Shown: positions 1 to 11,345 of the stretch, piece after piece
Layout of the letters: each line of letters starts with the position of its first letter
Numbering within the stretch: position 1 is the first letter of the stretch
Origin: Helicoverpa zea
Lineage: Eukaryota > Arthropoda > Insecta > Lepidoptera > Noctuidae
DNA: 64,000 bases
Direction of reading: 5' to 3'
Assembly (NCBI RefSeq): GCF_022581195.2
Contig: NC_061470.1
Coordinates: forward strand, 8,556,001-8,620,000
Notes under the pieces: model-generated
What the model was told of the DNA's origin: nothing
The model's database searches: none
The model's input: the letters and a program-made list of their open reading frames with translations, nothing else
Position numbers and translations under genes: made by a program

Positions 1-1292
1 GACAAAATGTTGCACTTAAAAAGACCTTTTGATTGATATATAGTCCATTAATAGATGTGGGATATTATTCCTTAATATAATATAAACTATCAACAATACG
101 TCTTAGTCAGGCTACTTTTTCTAAAATAGTAATTAAAATTGGTAAGTAGTATGCCAATTTAATATACTTAAATAATGCACGTGAATATCTAAGTCAGAAA
201 TTGACAAAAAGAATAAACTTCTTCCAATTGTAATATTTTTTTCTCATTTTCTTGTCGAACTGACTATTTGCCTCACTACATTTGTCGGACAAGTCGATAT
301 TTGCAATAAGAATAGTATTATCTATCATTGTTGTATTTGACCGACATGTATGTATGGGGAGACACAGTGACTTCATATCGACATGTTTCGGATGGTGGAC
401 ACTCCAAACGCAGCATGATCTTTATCGGACAAGTTGACCACAATTTTCTAGTTAACTTTATTGAACAAACCTCAAAAAATGAAACGTGTATGTACGAAGA
501 GCCATAGTGACGTCATATCGACAATTTCAGGAGTCAAGCATTAAAAAACGCAGCGGCACCAAAATTTGCGCATTCGAAAAGTTTGTCGGACTCATCGTAA
601 GGAAGACACTCACAAAGTCTTAAATGTATATGTATCAAAAAAAAATTTGTTCGCCGGCCTGGGGACTATTAGTTTTAATTATGAAGCAAGTTCATTGAGC
701 TCTGTCTAGTCTAGCTTGCATGCAAAGACATTTAGATAAATGTGATAAGCCAAAACATTTCAAAAGCAGATAGAAGATGTATCTCTTTGCTTCTACTATT
801 TAGCCATCATTATTACAGTTTCCACTGTCATGCAAACACTTTTGCAAACTTCGAAACATACATAGGTTTTGTATTAAAACTAAAATTAATCGAGTATTTC
901 TGGCGCATTTCGAGAATCGAACCCGAGTCGTCGCGCACTGCAAACCAATAAACCAATAAGAGGATTTACCATAGTCGCATATGACTGAATTTCTTAATTA
1001 TTTATAACAGATAAGATACATAAGAACTGGATTGATCTCACCAGGCATTATCACTCCATGCCTCTTGTAATATCTCTGCAAACAGCGCTAGGCCTTTGCG
1101 CGTATAATAACAGCAGAGAGTCACACTATGTGACACCACAGCGAGACAGAAGTAGAGGTTCCTTCCACACGAAACGCACGAGGGACCTCGCGATTGTTGA
1201 CGAGCTGCTCCACTCGACAGACAGGATACATGTTCCCAGCTCACGTATTAGGTACTATTCTCGCCATAAGACAAATGTACCACATGAGACTT
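1..1292. other. intergenic, no gene seen
   Basis: No open frame here looks coding. Two similar blocks near 354-385 and 491-521 share a core of the form GTGACxTCATATCGACA, so the stretch is probably old repeat. The rest is AT-rich sequence without recognisable features. Confidence 0.5.
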
Positions 1293-1563
1293 ATACCGTG
1301 TGTTTACGGTTCTTTCGAACAACTGGAAACGTACTCGTTTGTTTGTTCTAGTGTGTCCACAGAATGGGGAACTGTTGGGGACTATCAACCAATCGATATT
1401 TTTTATGGTCACAAGTGACCGAACGAAAAGATATTCCTTGGTATTATTTCTGTTACAGTGCACTTACACGAGGACGTGTAAAGCGCAGGATGGCCGTGTC
1501 GGCGCGGCCCAATATTGCTGGCTAGTTCCTTGTTGGTGGTCGTCATGGTGTTGAAAGGTGGCA
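1293..1563 (+). repeat. 271-bp direct repeat, copy 1
   Basis: This block recurs at 2507-2777 with the same length and, by eye, only about one base difference. It begins ATACCGTGTG and ends GGTGGCA. The copies lie 1,214 bp apart and enclose a SINE. They could be short LTRs of a non-autonomous element or a segmental duplication. I see no matching target duplication outside the pair. Confidence 0.85.
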
Positions 1564-1778
1564 CTCCGCACAGCATGCAGCAATAAAGCATGCGCAAGAA
1601 ACTGTAGCACATACGTTGTCAAATTATGTGCTTCTCACGTAGTTTCAGTTTATCTCCGATATCTGTAGTCAGAAGGTTAAGGAAGTAGGCTTTGGGCTAG
1701 ATTCAGGCATATCATGCATTCAGGCGATCAGGTGATCTGTTTTATTTTTCATGTGGTTCTCAAGTTGAGTTGCATTGG

Positions 1779-2099
1779 CCTCATTGGTCTGGCAGACGCA
1801 TAGGACGACTGTTGTGCAGATTCGGGTTCGATCCCCGGGTCGGGCGGAAAGTGCTTTGTGGGTTTACAGAAACTCTCAAAAGTAGCCCGAAATCTATAAG
1901 TTCGTGATAGACACCTATCCATCAGTGAGTTTATAAATGTTGATCATACGCTTGATATCTCCCCGGTTGTATTGGATTACCGTCTCAACCAAATATGAGA
2001 GTAACAGTGCATTTGTGTCTGCCCAAATGCTTGTGAGCTATAGTGTGCCTTGCGCAGCTGGCTGATCTCCTTAGAGAGAATCGCTGTTATGACCAGCAA
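1779..2099 (+). mobile_element. tRNA-derived SINE (family 2), diverged copy
   Basis: The head resembles a tRNA with an A box (CCTCATTGGTCTGG) and a B box (GGTTCGATCCC), followed by a conserved body that ends near TGCGCAGCTGGCTGATCTCC. The same family is present at 35342-35685, inverted at 34811-35178, and as a tail at 28838-28965. It is older and more diverged than those copies. It is not a functional tRNA gene because there is no complete cloverleaf. Confidence 0.75.
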
Positions 2100-2506
2100 C
2101 TGGTTTAGATGCTATTCAGTCACACATCCGAGACAATTTTTTTCTTAGCTGAAATAAGTATTTCAATTGTGATACCCGTGAGATGACGTCACATAATAAT
2201 GCATTTACGAATAAGAATTATTGAGCCGAGCTCAATTATGGAACAGACTAAGTTAAAATTCACTAAGTTTTAGGTAGGCCTGGTAGTTAGGTCCTCGTAA
2301 TTCCTCATGTGGCTCGTACTGGCACTGGTAAATATTGTGCGTTACATTGGATCAATGCTCAGCAGCAAGTACCCATGCGAAAAGTACTGTTAGTTGCAAG
2401 TGTTACTAGTAGAGTAGTTAAGCGACGAAGAGTGCCTGTGTGGCTTTAAAGATATATCTCGCTACGTCCGACCTTTAGAGTTACGTTTTTGCTGACTACT
2501 TAGTGA

Positions 2507-2777
2507 ATACCGTGTGTTTACGGTTCTTTCGAACGACTGGAAACGTACTCGTTTGTTTGTTCTAGTGTGTCCACAGAATGGGGAACTGTTGGGGACTATC
2601 AACCAATCGATATTTTTTATGGTCACAAGTGACCGAACGAAAAGATATTCCTTGGTATTATTTCTGTTACAGTGCACTTACACGAGGACGTGTAAAGCGC
2701 AGGATGGCCGTGTCGGCGCGGCCCAATATTGCTGGCTAGTTCCTTGTTGGTGGTCGTCATGGTGTTGAAAGGTGGCA
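2507..2777 (+). repeat. 271-bp direct repeat, copy 2
   Basis: This is the second copy of the block at 1293-1563. Both copies hold the same spurious open frames, so those frames are not evidence of genes. Confidence 0.85.
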
Positions 2778-3000
2778 ACGTCAATTGAAATAACCTTATA
2801 TGGAGTCTTAAGGAGAATGCACTCTGATCTTATATACTTTCAATTTGTTTCACCATCATGACCTTTTACTTACCATTATTTTATAAAAGATGATAAAACT
2901 GCATACATGTCAATTTCAACCGTTAATCACTTATGTTTGTTGGCACGTGATTAACGATGAGTAACGGTGATATTTTGGATTACTATTTTGATTTTGTGTG

Positions 3001-3140
3001 TCAAAGTTTTGTGTGTCGTGCAGCTATTGGCTTATCTAGCCATAAAAGAAAGTGCTTGCGGCACTAATAACCGCATAGACAAGCACTGCCACAGTTGTCT
3101 GACCAAGATGCTATGTGGCCAATGATGATGATGATGATGT
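3001..3140 (+). repeat. repeat tail ending in a GAT microsatellite
   Basis: The tail runs into GATGATGATGATGATG at about 3122-3139, a termination style shared with SINE tails elsewhere in this window (for example near 34811). The family is not identified. The flank up to 3406 is probably further repeat and holds no convincing gene. Confidence 0.4.
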
Positions 3141-3406
3141 CAAAGTTATAATATTAAGCCATGATTTATTTCTTTGAAAACTTAGATCTTTCAAATGAAT
3201 GGTCAGCAGTGGCCGAGCGAAATGTGACCTCCTTGGCTTTCTTTGAGAGCTGCAAGGCAATTTGACAATGACAAGGACTTTGAGGACGTTCGAATGTACA
3301 TGAGTCTTTGTGTGCGTGCCATGAAAGGGTGCATGAATATTGATGTGTTGATCTAATTGACCTACTTTCAATGACTGATTTTGACCTTGACTGTAACTTT
3401 GAGACT

Positions 3407-3556
3407 TTGAGAACATACGACGGTATGGGTCTCTGTTACCGTGGCGGTGTTACCCTGGAGGCCGCTGAGAGAACATACGACGGTATGGGTCTCTGTTACC
3501 GTGGCGGTGTTATTCTGGAGGCCGCTGAGAGAACATACGACGGTATGGGTCTCTGT
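3407..3556 (+). repeat. 60-bp tandem repeat, about 2.5 units
   Basis: The unit beginning GAACATACGACGGTATGGGT recurs at 3411, 3471 and 3531, exactly 60 bp apart. The second unit differs from the first at a few bases. The period is divisible by three, so one forward frame reads a 20-residue repeat (RTYDGMGLCYRGG...). The open frame is short and has no promoter or splice context, so I treat it as repeat DNA. Confidence 0.85.
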
Positions 3557-3936
3557 TTCACGTCGTCATAGTATGCAACCTAAACGGCTTAATTGCGCGC
3601 CTATGCTATGAAGGCGTAAAATGACATGCAAACTGGGAGCCTCTGTCACCCGGCAGTGTATGGGGAGTGATGGAAATCCGGATTCTGTCATTCACTATTC
3701 ACTGAATCATATTTTACCATTCGTGAAAAGTCTGAAGCTATTTTTTTTCTTTTTGTTTTAAAAATTTTCATACATTTTTGTCTGTGGGCGCTTGAAGTGC
3801 ACACATGCGCCCATGGTACGTACGAGTAACAAATAAAAATAAAAGGAAGTTTTATTTTATTTTCTTCAAGATGTATGCTTCAGTCTTATTCACGAAGCTG
3901 GGCAGAATATTGATATGTTCCCCACATATGTTTCAG

Positions 3937-4151
3937 AATACGAGCAACCTCATGCTGGTTCCCATGGGGAAGATAGACCTGAGGCTAATGACGCGAATGA
4001 TGGTGCAGCCGAAAGCCTGGATGAAGGTGCAGTCAACGACGTGGATGACGATGCGGTCGAGGACGCCACGCCGTCAGGAACGGCCGTTTTAGATGTCAAT
4101 CCTCCTTGCGCCCAACCTGCACCGAGCAGGCTGGCAAGAAGAAGAAGTTAA
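3937..4151 (+). pseudogene. orphan acidic terminal-exon-like segment
   Basis: A splice-acceptor-like TATGTTTCAG precedes an open stretch of about 71 codons that is rich in Asp, Glu and Ala and ends ARRRS-stop at 4149-4151. AATAAAACTT follows at about 4275. This looks like the last exon and 3' UTR of a gene or transposon ORF, but no upstream exon is recognisable in the window. It could be a retro-copy fragment or the tail of a mobile element. No known family is recognised. Confidence 0.3.
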
Positions 4152-4281
4152 GATGTCGACTGCGATGACGGACCTTCAGAATTGACATGATTTCCAAATT
4201 ATCTTCAATGCTGTATTTTTAATAACTTTGTTTTGATATCGTTAAATCATTTATAAAAGTAATGTTTGTAAGCAATAAAAC

Positions 4282-5023
4282 TTGCACGGTTGTATGTCTA
4301 TGAATTATGTGTTTTTAATGTTTGTCTACCCCTTCTGATCTGTCTTTTAAGAATAGTAACAAAGACTGGCATCGGGAACATGGTCTAATGAGGGATCTAA
4401 CAGACAGGGAGCGGTCACGCAGTCAAGCCCTCAAGCGGTCAATTTTGCGTTCTTTGGGTCATTTTTTTGGATTTATATTTCATTTTATAATAGTATCTGA
4501 ATCGAATGACGGGGAGTAGCGACCCCGCCGGCAGGGCTATATATACCAAGTGGTCCAGGGAGAGTATACTGTCCCCCACCTCCGGCCGGCCGGAGTGAAG
4601 CATGACGTGACGGGGGATATGTCTCCCGCATCCGGTTTGCCTTCATTGGCCGTCCAGAAATCCGGGATTCTTTAGTCCCGAGTTCTGGTAGAGACATACC
4701 TACAATAAATAATATTTTATCGTTGTTTTAATACTTTATTCGTTTCATTATATTTATTTATATATTTTATATGTTTCTTTATATACCTAACTGATTTTTG
4801 TCCCTTAATAAATAAATAAATATTACTGGTTAAAACTGTTATTGCGATTCAATTTTATTAACTTAGCATAATCGGGCCTCTGCTACTAAAATAATACCAA
4901 TCGTATTGCAATGACATGGTGTGCTACTGTTCTGACTTTCAATCAAATTTATTTAGAAAAAGAAGTCATTTAGAAGATAACATTTTACTTTTGGCAAAAT
5001 GTTCACCTTTATAAATGAATTTA
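4282..5023. other. intergenic with repeat debris
   Basis: A GC-richer block at about 4500-4700 (inverted GGCCGGCCGG core) has the look of an interspersed repeat, but I cannot name it. Bases around 4846-4925 match the inner end of the 390-bp MITE family seen at 11346, 53588 and 59829, apparently truncated. No gene is seen. Confidence 0.4.
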
Positions 5024-5608
5024 GGGTCATGGCACAGTATAGCGGCACCGCAACATCACGGCTCCACACCAACATTTAAGTTGTCATTCAATTTAGAGCA
5101 TTAACGGCCAGTTTCTTCATCAAAAATAAAAGTCAAAGTAATGTCTAAAGTAAAAGTAACGGTCAAATTCGTTTTTTCAAGGCTAAAATGACAGCAAAAC
5201 TAATAGAAAAATCGAATTTGACCGTTACTTTTACTTTAGACATTACCTTGATTTTTACTTTTGATGAAGAAATTGGCTGTAAATCGTGTATATTATAATA
5301 TATTTCGTGTCAATATGAAAAAGCCAACGGCGAGCAGTCAGCGCGCTTGCCGCTACCACACAACTCGGCTCGCAGCCCGCGTGCTGCAAGCGAGCGGACC
5401 TCATGCGTACAGCGCGCCGACGGCATGCTCATTACGCGCCGACTCCGAGTCGGCAGCGAAACAACGTCATTACGTCGTGTTCAATCATAACTGTCTTAAA
5501 AAGCTTACACCTCGCGGCCAACGCGTAGTTAGGGCGCTGGCAGCTAGCCGTAGTCTTAATTCGAGGCGACGCCGTGCTGTTGCGGTGCCGCTATAATGTG
5601 CCATGACC
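5024..5608. mobile_element. MITE with about 31-bp inverted ends, host of a nested element
   Basis: The left end GGTCATGGCACAGTATAGCG matches the reverse complement of the right end (GGTCATGGCACATTATAGCG) over about 31 bp, and TTA lies outside each end. The right half is GC-rich with many CpG. A second inverted-repeat element at 5102-5283 sits inside. A 3-bp TTA target duplication would suit PIF/Harbinger; that assignment is inference. Confidence 0.7.
5102..5283. mobile_element. nested 182-bp foldback element
   Basis: About 72 bp at the left (GCCAGTTTCTTCATC...) are repeated as a near-perfect reverse complement at the right (...GATGAAGAAATTGGC), with about 35 bp between. The transcript would fold into one long hairpin. 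It lies inside the MITE at 5024-5608, so it inserted later. Confidence 0.75.
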
Positions 5609-5611
5609 TTA

Positions 5612-7111
5612 AGTCGCGTCGTCAGCAGGAAATGCGCATTTGAAGGCTTTATGGTGTCTGTGAACTTAAACTTTGATCGTGTCGTCATTGCCGTATTGGA
5701 CAAAATTAGTTTAAAAATATCGTAGTCATGAAAATGGATGCGAGAATCAGACTATATTCAGACGCAATCCAATCGCAATTTTAACCATATTTTTGAGGGG
5801 TGAATACACATGAAGTGATAAATGAAAACTACGTTTTGCTTAAAACTTGTCAATTATATTTTAATTATTTTAAAATTAAGATAATACCTAAATAATTATT
5901 AAAATCAATGTAATTAATTCATTATTCATGTTTAGCTAAACAAAATGTAACCCAGTGGTCAGAAGTCCAGCGCAGACCCCAGAGGAGGAGGAGGAGGATA
6001 TTTGCACTTTATTTCAATAATGTTGATTTCCTAGTGTCTCACCTCTCCGCTGCGCTCTTCTCGGACTGCGCTGGGCCTTAAGATGTAGCCAAGAGCATAG
6101 TCCTAGTATTAAGTTTCCTTTTTGGCACATAATATGATTCAATTAACTTATTTACAGCATTATTAAATTTATTTACTGACCACTGTGTTGTACATAAGAA
6201 CTAAAGTTCACAAGACTGCCACGATATTCCGCAGGCATACAATAAGACAAACATTCCACATTTAAAAATTAAATTGAATATAATAAAACTGAAATTCACC
6301 TTAAGTATAAGTTAAAAGACGACTACACAAACATGGAAACCAAAGAACCTTGTCAGAACAGAAGAAACGCATGATACCACTGAGATAGTGTGTCGTACTG
6401 ACGTATACCCACACACATGCACCCATCGGGACGCCAAACACAATTATATGGAAATTAAAGTGGGTTAGAAACTAATACCACTTGAATATGTTAGCGCAAC
6501 ACGTGGTACCATGCACAATATAAAGCTATCCGACCTAGCCGACGACGCTTTCAAACGAATGACCCCGCTAAAATATTTTATTTACATTACGATTAGTCTT
6601 ACAATACACAATTTGAAGGCCACATGTTACACATTTTCTATGAATTTTATAGAATTCAATTATATTTCCATCACAGACACAATTGTTTTTGTTCACTGGT
6701 GGGCAAAGATAGAAGAGAAGATAAAATATTAGAGTCAGTCTCATAAAAGATGTTTAGTGGAAAGTCACGATGAATAAAATGGTAACACATATGATACTGA
6801 AATTAACATTGTAGTATTTATGTATAGCATAAATAATTAAAATATAAAATGTTGAAATAAAATTATCCACAATACAGAATTTGAAGAAATATATAAATAC
6901 AAGAAACACACTTCAAGTGCATACCTATTATAAATGAAATATATTTGAATGTTGGTTTATTAAAACATGATCACAGTGACCGAAGCTTCTCCCATACAGT
7001 CGTAAATATCAGAAAAACACCACAACTAGATGATTTACAACAATAAAATTGTTATTAATTCAGAATTGTGTCAACATGTAGACAGGAAATGGTGAAACAT
7101 CAAGAAACCAT
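5612..7111. other. intergenic downstream of Cdk1
   Basis: No gene is recognised. Near 5736-5790 there is a partial match to the 390-bp MITE family. A GGA-rich tract lies at about 5980-6000, and its flanks contain inverted words (CAGCGCAG / CTGCGCTG). The rest is AT-rich. Confidence 0.4.
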
Positions 7112-7117
7112 TTTATT
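7112..7117 (-). terminator. probable Cdk1 poly(A) signal
   Basis: AATAAA on the minus strand, 128 bp after the Cdk1 stop codon. It is the nearest canonical hexamer downstream of that gene. Confidence 0.45.
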
Positions 7118-7244
7118 CCGAGTTTTCCGTCACAAGTCCAAGCAATCACCTAAAACCATTAGATATTTGGGGATTTACATTGACGTAGCGAGCAGTGTGA
7201 CCGAGTGGCGGAGGTGCTGGACGCGTGACGGACGGCTGGACGCG

Positions 7245-9754
7245 CTAGACGCTCTGTCCGTTGCAGTCGCTGTCGGGCGAGTGGTCGGGCTGGCAGCGGA
7301 TGTAGGCGGCGTTGAGCGTGAGTCCGGGCGGCAGCTTCACGTCGCGGAAGTAGCGATGCCGCCGCGTGTCCTTCGCAGAGATGCGCTTCACCGGGTCGTA
7401 TACTAACATCTTCTGCAGCAAGTCCATGCCCACTTCGTCTAAGTTTTGTACCTGCAAATCAAATTAAACTTTACTGCTATTGAATGATAACAGATTTCTA
7501 ATAAGATGGCTTTATTTCTGAGACAGTTATGGTAAGTAGTATAGTAATCATAATAGAGCAATCATCTTCTGCTTCTAATAGCTCATAATGTATGTGTACA
7601 ATTCTATTATAAGAATTTAATCAGCTTACTACCAGACATAATCATATGTGTTGTACACCTGTCTCCAATTATGTAAAATATAGATTATTTCAGTCCTTAA
7701 CTTACATGATTATGAAGATTGAATGTGGTCCAGTTAGGGAATGTAGGTTTGTAGTCTGGCAGTGATGACACTCCTGGCCAGATATCTTCAGTAGGGGTAC
7801 GAAGCATTCTGAAAATTATTATTTATTTACAAATGTCATAGACCTAGTCATCTTATGAAGATGAACATATTTTAAGGAAAAGATCCATATGTTTATGGGG
7901 TTACATAAATGTATATTTTACCTGAATATGCGGAACAGTTGATCAATCTCTGAATCTCCTTGGAACAGAGGTTTCTTTGAGGACATCTCTGAAAATATGC
8001 AGCCCACCGACCACATGTCTATGGGACATGAGTACCTGAAAGCAAAGATAGCATTCCATTTGCTTTAGAATTGAAAAGATCATACAAGAAGACGTCCAAT
8101 TTTTAAAAAGAGTAATTTATATAACAATTCATATCTTAACTTGGTAAAATTGCAAATTCATAGTTAAGAAAAAATACCTGGACCAAAAAAAACATGTTAC
8201 AGGCTCCAGACAATAATATAAACAAACTAAAGGTATTAACAACAAGTACCTCTGACTGCCCAGCAGGACTTCAGGGGCCCTGTACCACAGCGTGACCACT
8301 TCATGTGTGTATACTCTCACTGGAACTCCAAATGCACGGCCCAGACCAAAGTCAGCCACCTGGAATTATATCATTGTAGAAAATTAATTCGCAAAGATTA
8401 TCCTGCGATCCATCTTGCTTGATGAAGGAGTGAGAGTATGGATAAAGGTCAACTGATCTAATTGTCCTATGAGACAGTAGAGTTTATTTAATTTAGGTGT
8501 GCCTTTGCGATTTAGGGTATTTAGTTGATCCAACATACAAATCAAGTGTTTTGATAGATTTAATACCAAATTTATTAGTGTGTACAAGTGTTACCCATTT
8601 TCATACCACACCAATAAAAAGAAGATGAGCATTTGGACATTGTGGCTGTTTGTAACTAATTCAGGACCTCTACACAGTAGAAGTTATTAATCAGAATGAC
8701 AAATAAGCTCCTTTTTAGTAGTGTGGGAAGTAGGAGTATATCAATAAAACTGTAAACAGTAGTGATTAAGCAGAGCATCTTACTTTAATAATTCCAGTCT
8801 TGTCAATAAGCAAGTTCTGTGGCTTTAGATCCCGGTGGAGTATTCTCCTCTGATGGCAGTACAGGATGGCGTTGTTGATCTGGTACAAGTAGCTCTTCAC
8901 TACAGATGGGTCCATGAACTGTAACCAATGCATTGTTAACTTATAGTAATATTATAAAGCTAAAGATGTTGTTTGTTTGTTTGCTTGAACGCGCTAATCT
9001 CAGGTCCAATTTGAAAAATTCTTTCAGTGTTAGATAGCCCATTTATCGAGGAAGGCTATAGGCTACCTCCTTTTTAATAGAGTTTGTGCAGAGGTTACCA
9101 CGGGATGCGGGTGATACAGCTGGCAGAAGCTAGTGTCTAAATATATGTAATAAGGTATTGTGCTGTCTGTTGAGATAAGTAAAAAGTGAATTTAAAGGAA
9201 TTGTCACTTTGTTTCTGAATACAAGTGGTATGGCTTAGAGAGAATTTCAGAGTAGAAGAATGCAGTAGTTATTGAGTTAAATATCACTGCTCACAGATAA
9301 ACACTTGAGCCAATAACTTTGTATAAAAAATTGACAGATGCATACTTTCCCAGATCCAAGCGAGTCCATATATTTCTTCAAGTCCATGGAGAGGAACTCG
9401 AAGATAAGGTACAGCCTGCTCTCCTCCATGAGAACATCTTCCAACTTTACGATGTTCGGGTGGTTCAGCTCTTTCAGCAGTGATATCTCTCTGATCATGA
9501 AAGCATACAATAGGTTATGTTTTTCACTTGCAACATGTTTTCTTTAGAGAAGTGTAATAGTTTTATGTGAAAATTGGTCTCTTAACTCAAGGAATATGCG
9601 TTTACCTAATAGCTGTGGACGGGATGCCTTCGTCTTCAGATTCCAAACGAATTTTCTTCATAGCCACAAACTGCCCAGTAATTTTGTTTTTTCCTTTGTA
9701 CACTACACCATAAGTACCTTCACCTATTTTCTCAATCTTCAGGAAATCATCCAT
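7245..9754 (-). CDS. Cdk1: cyclin-dependent kinase 1 (cdc2)
   Basis: This Ser/Thr kinase partners with mitotic cyclins to drive G2/M entry. Seven exons join in frame on the minus strand: 9754-9606, 9490-9346, 8918-8784, 8359-8250, 8035-7922, 7808-7706 and 7451-7245 (320 aa). Seen in the translation: the glycine loop GEGTYG with inhibitory sites T14/Y15, catalytic K33, the cyclin-binding PSTAIRE helix at 45-51 (split by intron 1), HRD at 126-128, DFG at 146-148 and activating T161 in VYTHE. PSTAIRE with T161 separates it from Cdk2 and Cdk5 only together with the overall match, which is closest to insect Cdc2 (KELNHPNIVKLEDVLMEE). The C-terminal tail is about 20 residues longer than in yeast or human Cdk1 and ends NGQSV. 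The start codon is the first ATG in frame, immediately before the family's usual DFxKIEKIGEG. Confidence 0.95.
8968..9137 (+). mobile_element. Helitron-like fragment in a Cdk1 intron
   Basis: The stretch runs from the word AACGCGCTAATCTCAGG through ATAGCCCATTTATCGAGG to CCACGGGATGCGGGTG and ends near AGCTAGT. This matches my memory of very common lepidopteran non-autonomous Helitrons ending in CTAGT. Partial relatives occur near 23710-23800 and, inverted, near 45290-45390. The class is from memory and unverified. Confidence 0.45.
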
Positions 9755-10928
9755 GTTGTAGGTAATTTTGGTAGATTTTCAACGATAAGTTTAGCTAAGC
9801 TTTGGGCTATTTCCTCAGCAAGCCTCAGTTTTCGAAATTTTGCTAATACATTTATGAAGTACTATATGAAATAAAATATTTATTATGTGTCAGTCGTGTT
9901 AACATTTGAAATAATATAGAAATAAGATTATATACTTGTTTACTGATAAAATTAATAAAATATCGTTACCGATCCACAACGACTTTCAAACGTAATTTTT
10001 TAAATTATTTGAATGAATTGTTTATTCCTTTGTAACCTTTTTTTTCGTCCCGTTATTTTGTCTATGACATAAAAACCGCGTTCCGAGTTATTAGCAGGCC
10101 AAAAAGCATTTTTTAACATTACGAGCACAAGTTTCAACCTACTGAATGCTTCTAATGTTTACCTTTTTGCGATGGAACGCACGTTACCATAGACTAAGAA
10201 AAGACAGTTTGTATCTCTATGATACAGAACCTCTTTAACTTCGCGAACTCATAAATAAAAATAATGCATGTATTTTCTTATCAAAAAGATAAACGAAGTT
10301 TTGTGTTGCGTTATTTTTGTTAGTTTCGAACAGTTTTTATTGTTCAATTATCTTCCGACAACGTTCAGCGTTTTGACATTTCATCGTTTCAGAACGAGTA
10401 AAGTTCAGCCAATGTGCCATTCGAAGTTCTAATTAAAAATGCGCGGGAAATGTGTTATTCGAAAATCGGGGCTTATTGTATCAAAAACAGGCTAAAATAT
10501 TGTAATGTTATTTTGTAATATTATGAACATCCTGCCGTTATGAAGTTCTTATTATTTTGGGGTATTTGGTAGTTCAGAAGGAAAATCAGAGTCTCCTTCC
10601 ATATTTATCATGACAGGCGGAGAATAAGGTCCGCTGCGGAGTTTGAACAAATCTGAATCGCATTATAGTACGTACCTACTTTCATGATATAGGTAGATAG
10701 TTATTTCATAGTGGTTACCCATGATGATCGTGAATGTCCACGATGCAGACACAATAGTTAAACAATCCGTCTGGATCACATGACTACTGCCTACTACTAG
10801 GTATTCCTAAAGTTACCTAAAGTTGTCGCCTACTGGGTAACTTAATAAGTAAGGAAGCAGTAGTAGTAAGGTACTTACCTAAACTAGTAACTACATATTA
10901 TAGTAATCTATGCCTAAACATCAATGGC
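9755..10928. other. upstream region of Cdk1
   Basis: AT-rich, with no second gene. It should contain the Cdk1 promoter and 5' UTR, since the Cdk1 start codon is at 9754. The one strong regulatory candidate is the E2F-like site at 10441-10450. Several repeated TACCTA/TAGGTA words lie at 10670-10890. Confidence 0.5.
10441..10450 (-). promoter_or_regulatory. E2F-like site upstream of Cdk1
   Basis: The sequence GCGCGGGAAA contains the E2F/DP core (TTTCCCGC on the Cdk1 strand). It lies 687 bp upstream of the Cdk1 start codon. Cdk1 is a classical E2F/DREAM target in animals, so position and target agree, but the transcription start is unknown and one 8-mer can occur by chance. Confidence 0.4.
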
Positions 10929-11066
10929 CTTACTACAAAAACTTTAGCAACTGTTTTACACTTGTCTAAAAAAAATGTGTCTCCAAAATGAACCATATGT
11001 CAACGTCATAATTTGACATTTTTTTAGACAAGTCCTAAACTGACGTTAAAAAGTTTTTGTGGTAAG
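10929..11066. mobile_element. 138-bp MITE, copy 1 (CTTACxACAAAAACTTT ends)
   Basis: The termini CTTACTACAAAAACTTT and AAAGTTTTTGTGGTAAG are inverted repeats, and the interior is also largely self-complementary (ACACTTGTCTAAAAAAAATG against CATTTTTTTAGACAAGT). An element of the same length is at 55674-55811. Confidence 0.8.
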
Positions 11067-11100
11067 ACGGCAAAAATCTTCGGCTTCGTCCCGAATTTTA

Positions 11101-11151
11101 CCAGCGGCTTTATTTTACCAGCGGCTTTATTTTACCAGCGGCTTTATTTTA
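11101..11151 (+). repeat. 17-bp tandem repeat, three perfect units
   Basis: CCAGCGGCTTTATTTTA is present three times with no mismatch at 11101, 11118 and 11135. It is too short to be a satellite array. Confidence 0.9.
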
Positions 11152-11345
11152 TTTGTACTTAACCCTGATGAAAGACAGAGATGAGAGCACAAAATATTAA
11201 AAAAAATACTTATGGGCATTTTCAACGGTTAGTGATAAAGTCTCTGATAGCCTATCAGGAACTTATAGGAATAGGTAGATAAACTGTAACTTGGATTTGC
11301 AGTCATGCTAGACGAGACGAAGTGAGCCATCGTAGGCGAAGATCT

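Noticed and set aside
1194..1554. small overlapping open frames shared with 2462-2768
   Set aside because: They come from a duplicated non-coding block, occur on both strands and have no family features.
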